Assembly (NCBI GenBank): GCA_964630925.1
Contig: CAZVZK010000112.1
Coordinates: 1 to 31,905, forward strand
Source of the DNA: RGDT01 sp964630925
GTDB lineage: Bacteria; Planctomycetota; Planctomycetia; Gemmatales; Gemmataceae
Length of the DNA stretch: 31,905 nucleotides
Direction of reading: 5' to 3'
How positions within the stretch are numbered: position 1 is the first letter of the stretch; each line of letters begins with the position of its first letter. The position numbers and the translations under genes are program-made. Shown here piece after piece: positions 23,709 to 31,031 of the stretch. The notes below the pieces were generated by a model that worked only from the letters and a program-made list of their open reading frames with translations, made no database searches and had not been told where the DNA came from.

Positions 23709-24680
23709 TCAGCCATCGATCTGGCAACCCGGCAACGCCCGCTGCAACTTCTTCCTCCCCTCATCTGTCACGCCCGTGAAGATCAGGGAGATCAGCTTGA
23801 GACTCTTCAGCCCGGCCAGATCCTTCATGCCAGCGTCCGAAACCTTGGTATCAGACAGGTCGAGGAGGGTGAGGCCTTTTAGCCCTGCGAGGTGCTTCAG
23901 TCCTCGATCTGTTATCTTTGTGCTGCCCAGGCTGAGCTGGGTGAGGGCCTTCAGTCCTGCGACGTGTTCCAGGCCGGCATCCACCACGCCGGTGCCGGCG
24001 AGGTCGAGTTGCGCAAGCCCCTTTATGCCGGCCAGGTGTTTCAGTCCCCCACCGGTGACTTTCGTGCCGCCCACCTCAAGGAGCGTGAGGCCCTTCAGTG
24101 CGGCCAAACTCTTCAGCCCAGTGTCCGTCAGGCCCGTGGAATTCAGGCGGAGGTGCGTGAGTTTCTTGAACTCGGCCAGCCCCTTCAGGCCTGCGTCCGT
24201 CACCGTTGTCCCGCCCAAATGGAGGTGCGTCAGGCCCCTCACCGGCGCGAGGTGCTTCAGGCCCACGTCCGTCAGCTTCGTGTTGCACAGGAAGAGCTGG
24301 GTGAGGCCCTTTAGGGCGGACAACTCCTTCATGCCCGCGTCCGGTACGTCCGTGAAGTTCAGGTCGATCCCGAACGGTCTCGCCGGGGCCGGCAGTTTCG
24401 GGATCACCCCTGCTCGCCATTCCTTGAAACGGAAGCCCGGCGTCGCCTGCGTCACGTCCAGGCCCTCGCTGGTCGTGAGAAAGAACGGGTGTCCGGTGAT
24501 TTCGAGTGGCCCCATCCAACCTGCCACGGCCCCGGCCTTCACCCACGCCTTGACGAGGTCATCTGGCAGTGGAAGCTTGATCTCCTTGGGCGGCCCACCT
24601 TTCTTGTCGTCCTTCTGCGCGCTCGCTTGTCCCGCCCCCAACAGCAACAGCCCGGACAGCAACGGCATGAGCGCCCGCAT
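23709..24680 (-). CDS. Exported leucine-rich-repeat protein (cargo gene)
   Basis: A 323-residue secreted LRR protein with a signal peptide (1-22, GQASAQ). From about residue 110 to 310 it has eight or nine 24-residue repeats of the type LTxLxLxxTxVTDAGLKxLAGLKG, the cysteine-containing/RNI-like pattern common in planctomycetes. A binding role is likely; the ligand is unknown. It is the only minus-strand gene in the capsid cassette and has visibly lower GC and different codon choice from its neighbours (for example CCTTTTAG and TGTTATCTTTG stretches), which suggests separate acquisition. It ends 49 bases past the ParB stop and starts 72 bases from the ABC/GNAT start. Confidence 0.88.
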   Translation of the reverse strand: MRALMPLLSGLLLLGAGQASAQKDDKKGGPPKEIKLPLPDDLVKAWVKAGAVAGWMGPLEITGHPFFLTTSEGLDVTQATPGFRFKEWRAGVIPKLPAPARPFGIDLNFTDVPDAGMKELSALKGLTQLFLCNTKLTDVGLKHLAPVRGLTHLHLGGTTVTDAGLKGLAEFKKLTHLRLNSTGLTDTGLKSLAALKGLTLLEVGGTKVTGGGLKHLAGIKGLAQLDLAGTGVVDAGLEHVAGLKALTQLSLGSTKITDRGLKHLAGLKGLTLLDLSDTKVSDAGMKDLAGLKSLKLISLIFTGVTDEGRKKLQRALPGCQIDG

Positions 24681-24752
24681 CAGGCACCTCGCTTTCGGAT
24701 GAGCGTTCCACCCGCCTCAACCTATTTGCCACCCGCCGCTGGGACCACAACC

Positions 24753-25868
24753 ATGCACCTCCGCGTCAGCACCCCCATCGACGAGACCCCGCGTGTCCTG
24801 CAAGTGCGCGGCCTCTTCGACCTCGTCCCCGAGAAGTCCTCATCCGTCGAGTGGGACATCGACATCCCCCTCTCCGCCCACCCCTGGAAGATCGGCCTGA
24901 TCACCGGCCCCTCCGGCTGCGGCAAGTCCACCATCGCCCGCCACGTCTTTGTCGGCGGCTGCCTCTGGCTCGACCAGATGACCGACTGGCCTTTCTCCCA
25001 ATGCGTCCTCGACGGCTTCCCCGACAGGCACCCCGTCAAGGACATCACCGGGCTGCTGGGGGCGGTCGGCTTCTCCTCCCCGCCCGCCTGGCTCCGCCCC
25101 TACCACGTCCTGTCCACCGGCCAGCGCTTCCGCTGCGACCTCGCCCGCCTGCTCGCGTCCTGCCACGCCGGCGAGACCGCCGTCTTCGACGAGTACACCT
25201 CCGTCGTCGATCGCACCGTGGCGAAGATCGGCAGCGCCGCCGTGGCGAAGGCCGTCCGCGGCCGCGACCTCCGCTTCGTGGCCGTGAGCTGCCACGACGA
25301 CGTGGAGGACTGGCTCCAGCCCGACTGGGTGCTGCGGCCCGCCGAGGGGACATTTACCTGGAGGTCGCTTCAACGCCGCCCTCCGATCACCCTCGAAGTC
25401 GCGCGCTGCGGCTCTCAGGCATGGCGCCTCTTCGCACCGCATCACTATCTGAGCGGCGCCCTCGGCTCCGGCTCCGTCTGCTTCCTCGCCACCTGGGAGA
25501 CACGCCCCGTCGCCTTCTCGGCGTGGATGCCGTTCGTCGGCGCCGGGCCGCTCGCCCGCCGCGAACACCGCACCGTCGTCCTGCCCGACTTCCAGGGCGT
25601 CGGCATCGGCTCCGCCCTGTCCGACCTCATCGCGTCGATGTGGAAGGGCCTCGGCTACGCTGCCCGCTCGACCACCACGCACCCCGGCTTCAAGAAGGCC
25701 CGCTCACGTTCGCCCCACTGGCGCCTCGCCCGCGCCCCCTCCCTCGCCCGCCCCGGCAAGGGGCGTTTCGCCCGCCTCCGCCACGCCGACACCCGCCTGA
25801 CCACGGGCTGGGAGTACGTCGGCGAGGCGCTGCCCCCTCGCCTGGCGCGGGCCCTCCTCGCGGAATGA
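24753..25868 (+). CDS. ABC-ATPase fused to a GNAT acetyltransferase-fold domain
   Basis: A 371-residue two-domain protein. Residues about 15-200 are an ABC-type ATPase without membrane partner: Walker A GPSGCGKST (52-60), signature LSTGQRFR (120-127), Walker B TAVFDE (142-147) and H-loop His181. FSSPPAWLRPYHVLS and DEYTSVVDRTVAKIGSAA are highly distinctive. Residues about 210-371 are a GNAT fold with LPDFQGVGIGSAL (277-289), the acyl-CoA pyrophosphate loop. The same fusion occurs in many phage genomes. By analogy with phage Mu Mom, a GNAT-fold DNA modification enzyme, a role in base modification is possible; that is inference. ATG 24699 would add 18 residues. It overlaps the next gene by ATGA. 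Confidence 0.88.
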   Translation: MHLRVSTPIDETPRVLQVRGLFDLVPEKSSSVEWDIDIPLSAHPWKIGLITGPSGCGKSTIARHVFVGGCLWLDQMTDWPFSQCVLDGFPDRHPVKDITGLLGAVGFSSPPAWLRPYHVLSTGQRFRCDLARLLASCHAGETAVFDEYTSVVDRTVAKIGSAAVAKAVRGRDLRFVAVSCHDDVEDWLQPDWVLRPAEGTFTWRSLQRRPPITLEVARCGSQAWRLFAPHHYLSGALGSGSVCFLATWETRPVAFSAWMPFVGAGPLARREHRTVVLPDFQGVGIGSALSDLIASMWKGLGYAARSTTTHPGFKKARSRSPHWRLARAPSLARPGKGRFARLRHADTRLTTGWEYVGEALPPRLARALLAE

Positions 25869-26320
25869 CCATGTCTGCATCCAACCCCACCGCCAAGATC
25901 ACCAACGACATCGCCGCCTTCGTCCGCGCCGGCGGGCACCCCGAGGTGGCCGCCGAGGCCGCCGGCGTCCCGCGCGACGTGTTCCTCGCCTGGATGCGGC
26001 GTGCCGACCTGCCCCGCGCCGGCAAGGCCGTCCGCGACCTGGCCGCCGCCGTCCGCACCGCCGCGGCCCAGGCCCGCCTCACCGCCGAGACCGAGGTGCG
26101 CTCCGGCAAGCCGCTCGACTGGCTCAAGAGCAGCCCCAACAGGGACGCGCCCGCGTGGACCACCCCGGCCCGCCCGGCCGGCGCCATCCCCGACATGTCG
26201 CTCGATGACCCCCGCGTGCGCCTACTGATCACCATCGCCCTGTCCGCGTTTGCCGATGATCCCGGCGCCCGCCGCAAACTCGCCGATTCCTTCGCGAAAT
26301 CGGCGATGCGGCCCTTGTAA
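25865..26320 (+). CDS. TerS-like helix-turn-helix protein
   Basis: A 151-residue protein coupled to the ABC/GNAT gene by an ATGA overlap. Residues about 10-45, AFVRAGGHPEVAAEAAGVPRDVFLAWMRRA, form a homeodomain-like helix-turn-helix as in phage small terminase subunits. The middle, KAVRDLAAAVRTAAAQARLTAETEV, is a helical oligomerisation stretch, and a tryptophan-containing SGKPLDWLKSSPNRDAPAW follows, common in such proteins. A large terminase should come next, but the gene is followed by a promoter and zinc-ribbon genes. It may bind a packaging site or act as a regulator. Confidence 0.7.
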   Translation: MTMSASNPTAKITNDIAAFVRAGGHPEVAAEAAGVPRDVFLAWMRRADLPRAGKAVRDLAAAVRTAAAQARLTAETEVRSGKPLDWLKSSPNRDAPAWTTPARPAGAIPDMSLDDPRVRLLITIALSAFADDPGARRKLADSFAKSAMRPL

Positions 26321-26343
26321 CTCGTGCTGGACTAGTGTACACT
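26315..26343 (+). promoter_or_regulatory. Strong promoter before the zinc-ribbon genes
   Basis: TTGTAA (26315-26320, sharing the stop codon of the TerS-like gene) and TACACT (26338-26343) are separated by 17 bp. The expected start is near 26350, followed by GAGAGAGAGG and ATG at 26371. Confidence 0.6.
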
Positions 26344-26344
26344 A
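26333..26344. promoter_or_regulatory. 12-bp palindromic operator over the -10 element
   Basis: TAGTGTACACTA is a perfect 12-bp palindrome that covers the -10 hexamer of the promoter. Such sites are typical of small helix-turn-helix repressors. The TerS-like protein just upstream is one candidate binder. Confidence 0.5.
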
Positions 26345-26370
26345 ATACATGGGTTGAGAGAGAGGCGTCG

Positions 26371-26586
26371 ATGACGCGCTGCGAGCATTGCGAGCGTCCC
26401 GCGGAGCGGGACAAATGGGGGCTGTGCCCCCGGTGTGGGTCGAGGGAGGCGATCCGGGTGCTGTACACGCGGCGGCGCGGCTGGACGCCGGCATGGGAGG
26501 CGAATCTGAGGCGGCTGGCGCGGCGGGCGCGTCTACGTCTGCCGCTGTTCGACGACCCGGAACAGAGAGAAGGGAGTGCGGCATGA
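26371..26586 (+). CDS. Zinc-ribbon protein, C-x2-C-x11-C-x2-C (71 aa)
   Basis: A 71-residue basic protein with Cys4/Cys7 and Cys19/Cys22 in MTRCEHCE and GLCPRC. The 11-residue spacing and GLCxxC are the same as in the protein at 3271-3576, so the two are of one family. The rest is arginine-rich helix (WEANLRRLARRARLRL), suitable for nucleic-acid binding. ATG at 26371 is preferred over 26335 because the latter lies inside the promoter and GAGAGAGAGG fits the former. It is followed by a coupled gene (ATGA). Confidence 0.75.
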   Translation: MTRCEHCERPAERDKWGLCPRCGSREAIRVLYTRRRGWTPAWEANLRRLARRARLRLPLFDDPEQREGSAA

Positions 26587-26711
26587 GGGCCAAGCGTGAG
26601 AAGGTGCGGAAGGCTCGTTGCCCCCGGTGCGGGGCCGAGCTGCGGGTGCGGGCGGGCGCGGTGATGCTGTGCCGATGCGCGGCACGCCTGCCGCTGCGAC
26701 GCGCCGCGTGA
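26583..26711 (+). CDS. Tiny zinc-ribbon protein (42 aa)
   Basis: A 42-residue basic protein that starts in the ATGA overlap with the preceding gene. It has Cys13/Cys16 (CPRCGAEL) and Cys30/Cys32 (LCRC), a zinc-ribbon-like arrangement, flanked by lysine/arginine ends. GAGAGAAGGGAG before ATG is a good ribosome site. Function unknown; it ends 23 bases before a strong hairpin terminator. Confidence 0.65.
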   Translation: MRAKREKVRKARCPRCGAELRVRAGAVMLCRCAARLPLRRAA

Positions 26712-26734
26712 CGGAGAAGCGATAGGGCACTTAC

Positions 26735-26774
26735 GACGCCTGGGACGCCTACCGGAATAGGCGTCCCAGGCGTC
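26735..26774. terminator. Perfect 17-bp hairpin, bidirectional terminator
   Basis: GACGCCTGGGACGCCTA at 26735-26751 is mirrored exactly at 26758-26774 around a 6-base loop, CCGGAA. It sits between convergent genes, 23 bases after one stop and 9 bases before the other. No long T-run, but the stem is very stable. The stem contains GACGCCTGG/GACGCCT as an internal direct repeat. Confidence 0.75.
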
Positions 26775-26783
26775 TCATGCGTC

Positions 26784-27662
26784 CTACGATGCCAGCGCCT
26801 TCTTCAGCTCCTTGACCCACTTCGGGACGGCGGTCTTCGGGTCCTCCTTGGCCTCGTACTCCAGCGCGACGTAGCCCTGATAGTTGACATCCCGCAGGAT
26901 GCCCACCACCTTGCCCAGGTCGGCGTCGGTGCGCTTGTTGCCGGGGAAGACCTCCGTCTTGAGCTGCACCACCACGGCGTAGGGGGCGGCCTTGGCCATG
27001 TCGGCGTAGGGGTCGGCGGTGTGGAAGTTGCCCGTGTCGAGGTTCACGCCGAACCACTTGCTCTTGATCGGCTTGACGAGCGCGAGGAGCTGCTCCGCCG
27101 TGCCGGTGATGCCGCCGTGGTTCTCCAAAGCCAGGGTCACCTCGTGCCTGGCGGCGAAGTCGCACGCCTCCTGGATCTTCTCGATGGCGCGTCCGCGGGC
27201 CTTCTCCTCGGTGTCGCCCTTCTTGACGCTCCCGGCGAAGATCCGCATCGTCTTGCCGCCGAGCCGGGCGGTGTGTTCAACCCACGCCTTGACGGACTTC
27301 ATCTGCTCATCGAGTTTCATCTTGTCGGGCCAGCAGAAGTCGTTGCCGACGGCGGTCCCGCTGACCGCAAGGCGGTGCTTCGCGCACCGCGCCTTGATGT
27401 CGTCGAGGTGCTCCTTCGTCGTCTCGCGGAAGTAGTACGCGGTCAGCTCGACGGCGGGCAGCTCCATCCCGGCGGCCTCGTCGATGAACTCCTCGAGGGT
27501 CATCGTCGGCTTGACCTTGCCGCGGAGGGCGAGGAAGCGGTTGTAGCTGTAGGCGGCGAGGCTGGCGGTGAGGCGGGGCTTGCCCTCGCGCTTGAACGGC
27601 TCGATGGCGCCGGCGGCTGTCGCGGCTCCGAGGGTGGCGAGGAAGGCGCGGCGGGTGAACAC
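26784..27662 (-). CDS. Tat-exported sugar phosphate isomerase/epimerase-like TIM-barrel protein
   Basis: A 292-residue protein of the xylose-isomerase-like TIM barrel (AP-endonuclease-2) family. The N-terminus TRRAFLATLGAATAAGA is a twin-arginine signal, so it should be exported folded. LALENHGG gives Glu180, FGVNLDTGN gives Asp209, with His214 nearby, and ALEYE gives Glu268; these are the usual metal-binding positions. Such planctomycete proteins probably act on sugars or inositol-like compounds outside the cytoplasm. GTG at 27662 is chosen because GGAGGG stands upstream and the Tat motif starts right after; the long open frame further upstream is antisense to another gene. Confidence 0.88.
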   Translation of the reverse strand: MFTRRAFLATLGAATAAGAIEPFKREGKPRLTASLAAYSYNRFLALRGKVKPTMTLEEFIDEAAGMELPAVELTAYYFRETTKEHLDDIKARCAKHRLAVSGTAVGNDFCWPDKMKLDEQMKSVKAWVEHTARLGGKTMRIFAGSVKKGDTEEKARGRAIEKIQEACDFAARHEVTLALENHGGITGTAEQLLALVKPIKSKWFGVNLDTGNFHTADPYADMAKAAPYAVVVQLKTEVFPGNKRTDADLGKVVGILRDVNYQGYVALEYEAKEDPKTAVPKWVKELKKALAS

Positions 27663-27723
27663 GGGTGATCCCTCCGGGTGGGCTGACAGGGGCAAGGATA
27701 CGCGGCGCGGGCCGGCATGGCGA

Positions 27724-27752
27724 TTGCTTGTGGCGTCGGGGCGGGGTAAGAT
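27724..27752 (+). promoter_or_regulatory. Sigma-70-like promoter of the 272-residue gene
   Basis: TTGCTT (27724-27729) and TAAGAT (27747-27752) with a 17-bp spacer, 36 bases before ATG at 27789, in a divergent gap. Confidence 0.55.
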
Positions 27753-27788
27753 GCAGAGGGGAAAGGCGGACACGCGAGGGGGGGGATC

Positions 27789-28607
27789 ATGAGCGAGGTC
27801 CGGACGAACCAGGCCGCGGGGCCGGCGAAGCCGCTGGACGAGGTGGCGGGGCGGCTGGAGCAGATCGCCCGGCTGCACCCGGACACCCGCCTCACCGCCG
27901 ACCTGGCGCATGACGCCCTGCGCGACGCCGGCAGGCAGATGGCGCTCCTCGCGGCCAGGATCCGGCGTGGCCGTCGCAAGCAGAAGAGGCAGCGCGAGCA
28001 CGCCCGCGAATTGCTCGACGCCCTGGCGTCGGTGCCGATCCCGCCGTGGCGTCTGCCGGCGTTGCCGGCGGACGCCACGGCGGCGTACCGGGCGCTGCGA
28101 GGCGAGACGCTGCCGGCGCTGGCGATGATCCTGCACGAGGACGCCAAGAAGGGCGAGACGCGCGACTACCTGCTGATGCTGTCGGAGCAGGTGCTGCGCC
28201 GGGGCCAGCGGACGCTGGTCGAGGGGCTGGTGCGCAACGTCGAGGCCGACCGCCCGGCGCTGTGCGAGCGCGTGCGGCCTCTCATCGGCGGGAGCCTGGC
28301 GAAGACCCTGGCGCGGCAGGCGGGGTATCGGCTGACGGGGGCGCCAGGGGTGGCGGCGGAGGCGGCGCTCAAGGAGTCGCTGTCGGTGCTGGACGCGCTG
28401 TTGCACTCGTGGCCGGCGGTGCGGCTGTTCTGGGCCAGGCCGGGGCAGGCCGTGGACTCGGACCGACACGAGCGCGGCTCGGGCAAGGCGGTGTCGGAGG
28501 ACCGGGTGGTCCTGGCGACCTTGCTGCCGGGGCTGTGGCGTCCGGCGGAGGGCGTGGTGGTGGAGAAGGCGCTGGTGGCGACGAGGCGGGCCGGCGAGGC
28601 GGGGTAG
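27789..28607 (+). CDS. Helical protein of unknown function (272 aa)
   Basis: An unrecognised 272-residue protein, almost wholly helical and rich in arginine, leucine and alanine. Residues about 55-80 (RIRRGRRKQKRQREHARELLDAL) form a very basic coiled-coil-like segment. There is no signal peptide or membrane helix, and no known catalytic motif. It has its own promoter, GGGGGG before ATG, and ends 43 bases before a toxin-antitoxin pair. The codon pattern supports coding. A nucleic-acid-associated role is possible on charge alone. Confidence 0.7.
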   Translation: MSEVRTNQAAGPAKPLDEVAGRLEQIARLHPDTRLTADLAHDALRDAGRQMALLAARIRRGRRKQKRQREHARELLDALASVPIPPWRLPALPADATAAYRALRGETLPALAMILHEDAKKGETRDYLLMLSEQVLRRGQRTLVEGLVRNVEADRPALCERVRPLIGGSLAKTLARQAGYRLTGAPGVAAEAALKESLSVLDALLHSWPAVRLFWARPGQAVDSDRHERGSGKAVSEDRVVLATLLPGLWRPAEGVVVEKALVATRRAGEAG

Positions 28608-28650
28608 CGCCGGCCCGCGCGGGCGGGTACGATACGGCGAGGAGGGAGAC

Positions 28651-28878
28651 ATGGCCGCCACGATGAAGGACCTGGGGATCGGCCGCCTGCCTCCCGCCGA
28701 GCGGATCGCCCTCATGCACGAGATCCGGGAGAGCCTCGCGGCGGAGGCGGCGGACGCGCCGAGCGAGGCGATGAGGCGTGAGATCGACCGTCGGCTGGCG
28801 GCCCACGAGGCCGACCCCGGCGCCGCCGTCCCCTGGGAGCAGGCGGACGCCGCCGCGCTCGCGAGGCTGCGGCGATGA
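28651..28878 (+). CDS. Antitoxin of a ParE/RelE-type pair (TIGR02574-like)
   Basis: A 75-residue protein with the signature of the putative addiction-module component family: LPPAERIALMHEIRESL (13-29), then REIDRRLAAHEADPGAAVPWEQ (44-65), where the family has ELDRRLAxxxxDPxxxxxWEE. The family folds into helices that wrap the toxin. AGGAGGGAGAC stands right before ATG. TACGAT at 28627 could be its -10. It overlaps the toxin gene by ATGA, the usual coupling. Confidence 0.85.
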   Translation: MAATMKDLGIGRLPPAERIALMHEIRESLAAEAADAPSEAMRREIDRRLAAHEADPGAAVPWEQADAAALARLRR

Positions 28879-29171
28879 GCCTACCGGTGCGCCTCCTGCC
28901 CGACGCCCAGCGGGAGTTCGATGACGCCGCCGACTGGTACGAGCGTCAGAAGGCGGGCCTCGGCGCTGACTTCGTCGCGGCGGTCCGCGCCGCCATCCAG
29001 GGCATCGCCGCCACGCCGGCCATGTACGCCATCGTCTCCAAGGACGTGCGGAAGGGCGGGTGATGCGGCTCCCGGACATCAATCCTGTATCGCGAGGACG
29101 GCGGCGAATTGCTGGTCGTGTCGGTCTTCCACACGTCGCCCGATCCGTCCGTGTGGCAGGGGCGTGTCTGA
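28875..29171 (+). pseudogene. ParE/RelE-type toxin, broken by an internal stop
   Basis: Starts in the ATGA overlap with the antitoxin. The first 62 residues are a good ParE N-terminus: VRLLPDAQREFDDAADWYERQ, then FVAAVRAAIQGIAATPAMYAIVSKDVRK. A TGA at 29061-29063 follows. In the same frame beyond it, from 29085, comes LYREDGGELLVVSVFHTSPD and WQGRV with a stop at 29169-29171, exactly the family's C-terminal strands. The 11 codons between DVRK and LYRE have the right length but wrong content; another frame there reads RVMRLPDIN, so two compensating indels are likely. The truncated product would lack the catalytic end. Confidence 0.85.
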
Positions 29172-29174
29172 CGC

Positions 29175-31031
29175 TCACCGCGGCGCCCGCAGGCGGCGGA
29201 GGATCGCCTCGGCCAACTCGCCGGTGGCCGCGGAGTCGCGCCCGGTCATGATGTCGCCGTCCCACTCAAACGACTTGCCGCTTACCTTGGCCCCGTGAGA
29301 CTTCAGCACCCAGTGCAAGTCGGGGTAACCTGTCGCCTGCTTATCTTTCAATATGCCTGCCTTCGCAAGGACCGCCGATCCACCGCACAGCCCCGCGACG
29401 GGCTTCTTCAAGGCCAGCATCCCTTCCAACAGACGGCGGGCCTCCTCCAATTTCGCGCCCGACAGCTCTTCCACCTTCGGTCCACCGGAGAAGATGACCG
29501 CGTCGAACTGTGACGCCAGCGAAGCACTGACGCGCACGGTGGCCTTCACCTCCTCTGTACCATCGACCGGGATGAGCGGGCCCGTGTTCCAGGAGGCGAC
29601 TGTGACTTCGGCCTGACCGGCCAGGCCGTGCATCAGATTCCGGTAATCGGGTGCGTAGAACCTGTTGTAGGGCAGCACGATCAGGATGCGCGGCTTCGGC
29701 CCGCCCGGCCCCGCCGTCCCGCCCGGCGTCGGCGTCCCCATCCGCGCCAGGATGACGCCGATCACGACGCCCAGAAAGGCCACGCCCGCTGCGATGGCGG
29801 CGAACAGACGCCAGCGTCCCACGGGCAGGCGCCTCCGCGGCGGAGGCGCCTTGGCCGACGGCGTCGGCGCCAGATCCGCAGGCGGCGGTGGCGGGGGTGG
29901 CGGCGCGGGGGGTGGCGGCGCGGGGCGTGCCGCCTCGCCGGCGGGCTGCTTGGCGAACGGCGTGAGCGCGGCCGCCACCTCGCCCGGGGTGGCGAAGCGG
30001 GCGTCCGGCTTCTTCGCCATCATCTTTTCGATCACGGCCGCCAGCTCGGGCGGCATCTCGGGCCGCAGCACACGCAGCGGCTCCGGGCTGCCCTCGACGT
30101 GCGACAACGCCTTCTCCAGGGCCGAGCCCTCGGGGAACGGCGGGCGGCCCGTGAGGAGGAAGTAGAGGGTGCAGCCGAGGGAGTAGATGTCGGCGCGGAT
30201 GTCCACCGCGTGTGAGTCGCCCACCTGCTCGGGGGCGATGTAGTCCGGCGTGCCCAGGACCGTGCCGATGGCCGTCAGCGGGCGTGCGCCGGCGGCGGGG
30301 CGGGCGGCCTCCTCGGCCACGCGGGCCAGCCCGAAGTCGAGGACCTTGATGTGGCCCTTGCGCGTGACCATCAGGTTCTGCGGCTTGATGTCGCGGTGGA
30401 CGAGGCCCTGCTCGTGCGCGTGCTGCAACGCCTGGGCGGCCTGGCGGATGAACAGGCAGGCGACGGCGGCGGACAGCGGGCCGTTCTTCTTCACGAAGCG
30501 GTCGAGGCTGACGCCGTCCACGTACTCCATGACGAGGAAGTACAGCCCGCCGACCTGCTCGGCGTCGTGGGCGGCGACGATGTGCGGGTGGTTCAACTTA
30601 CCGACGGCGACGAACTCCTTCTTGAAGCGCTCGACGACGGCGGGGTGGCGCATGAGAGGGGCGGAGATGACCTTGAGGGCGACCTCGCGCTCCATCAGGC
30701 GGTGGACGGCGTGGAAGACGACGCCCATGCCGCCGGAGCCGAGGCGGCGCGTGAGGCGGTAACGCGGGTGGTCGATCAATTCCGGGGGCATCTCGGCGGA
30801 CGGGACGCCGGGGGCGTGCGGCCCGGTGTCGCCGCCGGCGGGGCCGACGGTGCCGGAGTCGCGGAGGCGGCCCATGAGGGTGTCGTCGGGGACGGTGCCG
30901 AGGAGGGCGGCGCAGTTGTCGCAGGTCGAGACATGCGACTCGACGCGGGCGCGGTCGGCGGCGCTGCCGCGGCCGTGCGCGAAGTCGCGGAGCTGGCCGC
31001 GAGTCGGATGCCCCTGGCGTGTCGTCCCCAT
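29175..31031 (-). CDS. Membrane Ser/Thr protein kinase with C-terminal DJ-1/PfpI domain
   Basis: A 618-residue Hanks-type kinase. Residues 33-40 hold H-x3-C-x2-C, a ZAS-like zinc motif as in anti-sigma factors. The kinase domain (about 91-360) has GSGGMGVV (98-105), catalytic Lys120, HRDIKPQN (212-219, Asp214), DFG (232-234) and APEQ. A proline-rich linker leads to a membrane helix at about 408-430. Outside lies a DJ-1/PfpI-like domain (about 447-618): RILIVLPYNRFY, FDAVIFSGGP, and VAGLCGGSAVLAKAG with Cys549 at the nucleophile elbow. This C-terminal part may sense a ligand or oxidative stress. ATG at 31031 is set by AGGAGGAGG; the preceding in-frame codons are unlikely. Confidence 0.92.
   Translation of the reverse strand: MGTTRQGHPTRGQLRDFAHGRGSAADRARVESHVSTCDNCAALLGTVPDDTLMGRLRDSGTVGPAGGDTGPHAPGVPSAEMPPELIDHPRYRLTRRLGSGGMGVVFHAVHRLMEREVALKVISAPLMRHPAVVERFKKEFVAVGKLNHPHIVAAHDAEQVGGLYFLVMEYVDGVSLDRFVKKNGPLSAAVACLFIRQAAQALQHAHEQGLVHRDIKPQNLMVTRKGHIKVLDFGLARVAEEAARPAAGARPLTAIGTVLGTPDYIAPEQVGDSHAVDIRADIYSLGCTLYFLLTGRPPFPEGSALEKALSHVEGSPEPLRVLRPEMPPELAAVIEKMMAKKPDARFATPGEVAAALTPFAKQPAGEAARPAPPPPAPPPPPPPPADLAPTPSAKAPPPRRRLPVGRWRLFAAIAAGVAFLGVVIGVILARMGTPTPGGTAGPGGPKPRILIVLPYNRFYAPDYRNLMHGLAGQAEVTVASWNTGPLIPVDGTEEVKATVRVSASLASQFDAVIFSGGPKVEELSGAKLEEARRLLEGMLALKKPVAGLCGGSAVLAKAGILKDKQATGYPDLHWVLKSHGAKVSGKSFEWDGDIMTGRDSAATGELAEAILRRLRAPR

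Noticed and set aside
26784..28715. Long 643-codon minus-strand frame upstream of the sugar isomerase
   Set aside because: Only the part from GTG 27662 has a Tat signal and barrel motifs; the rest is antisense to the 272-residue gene.
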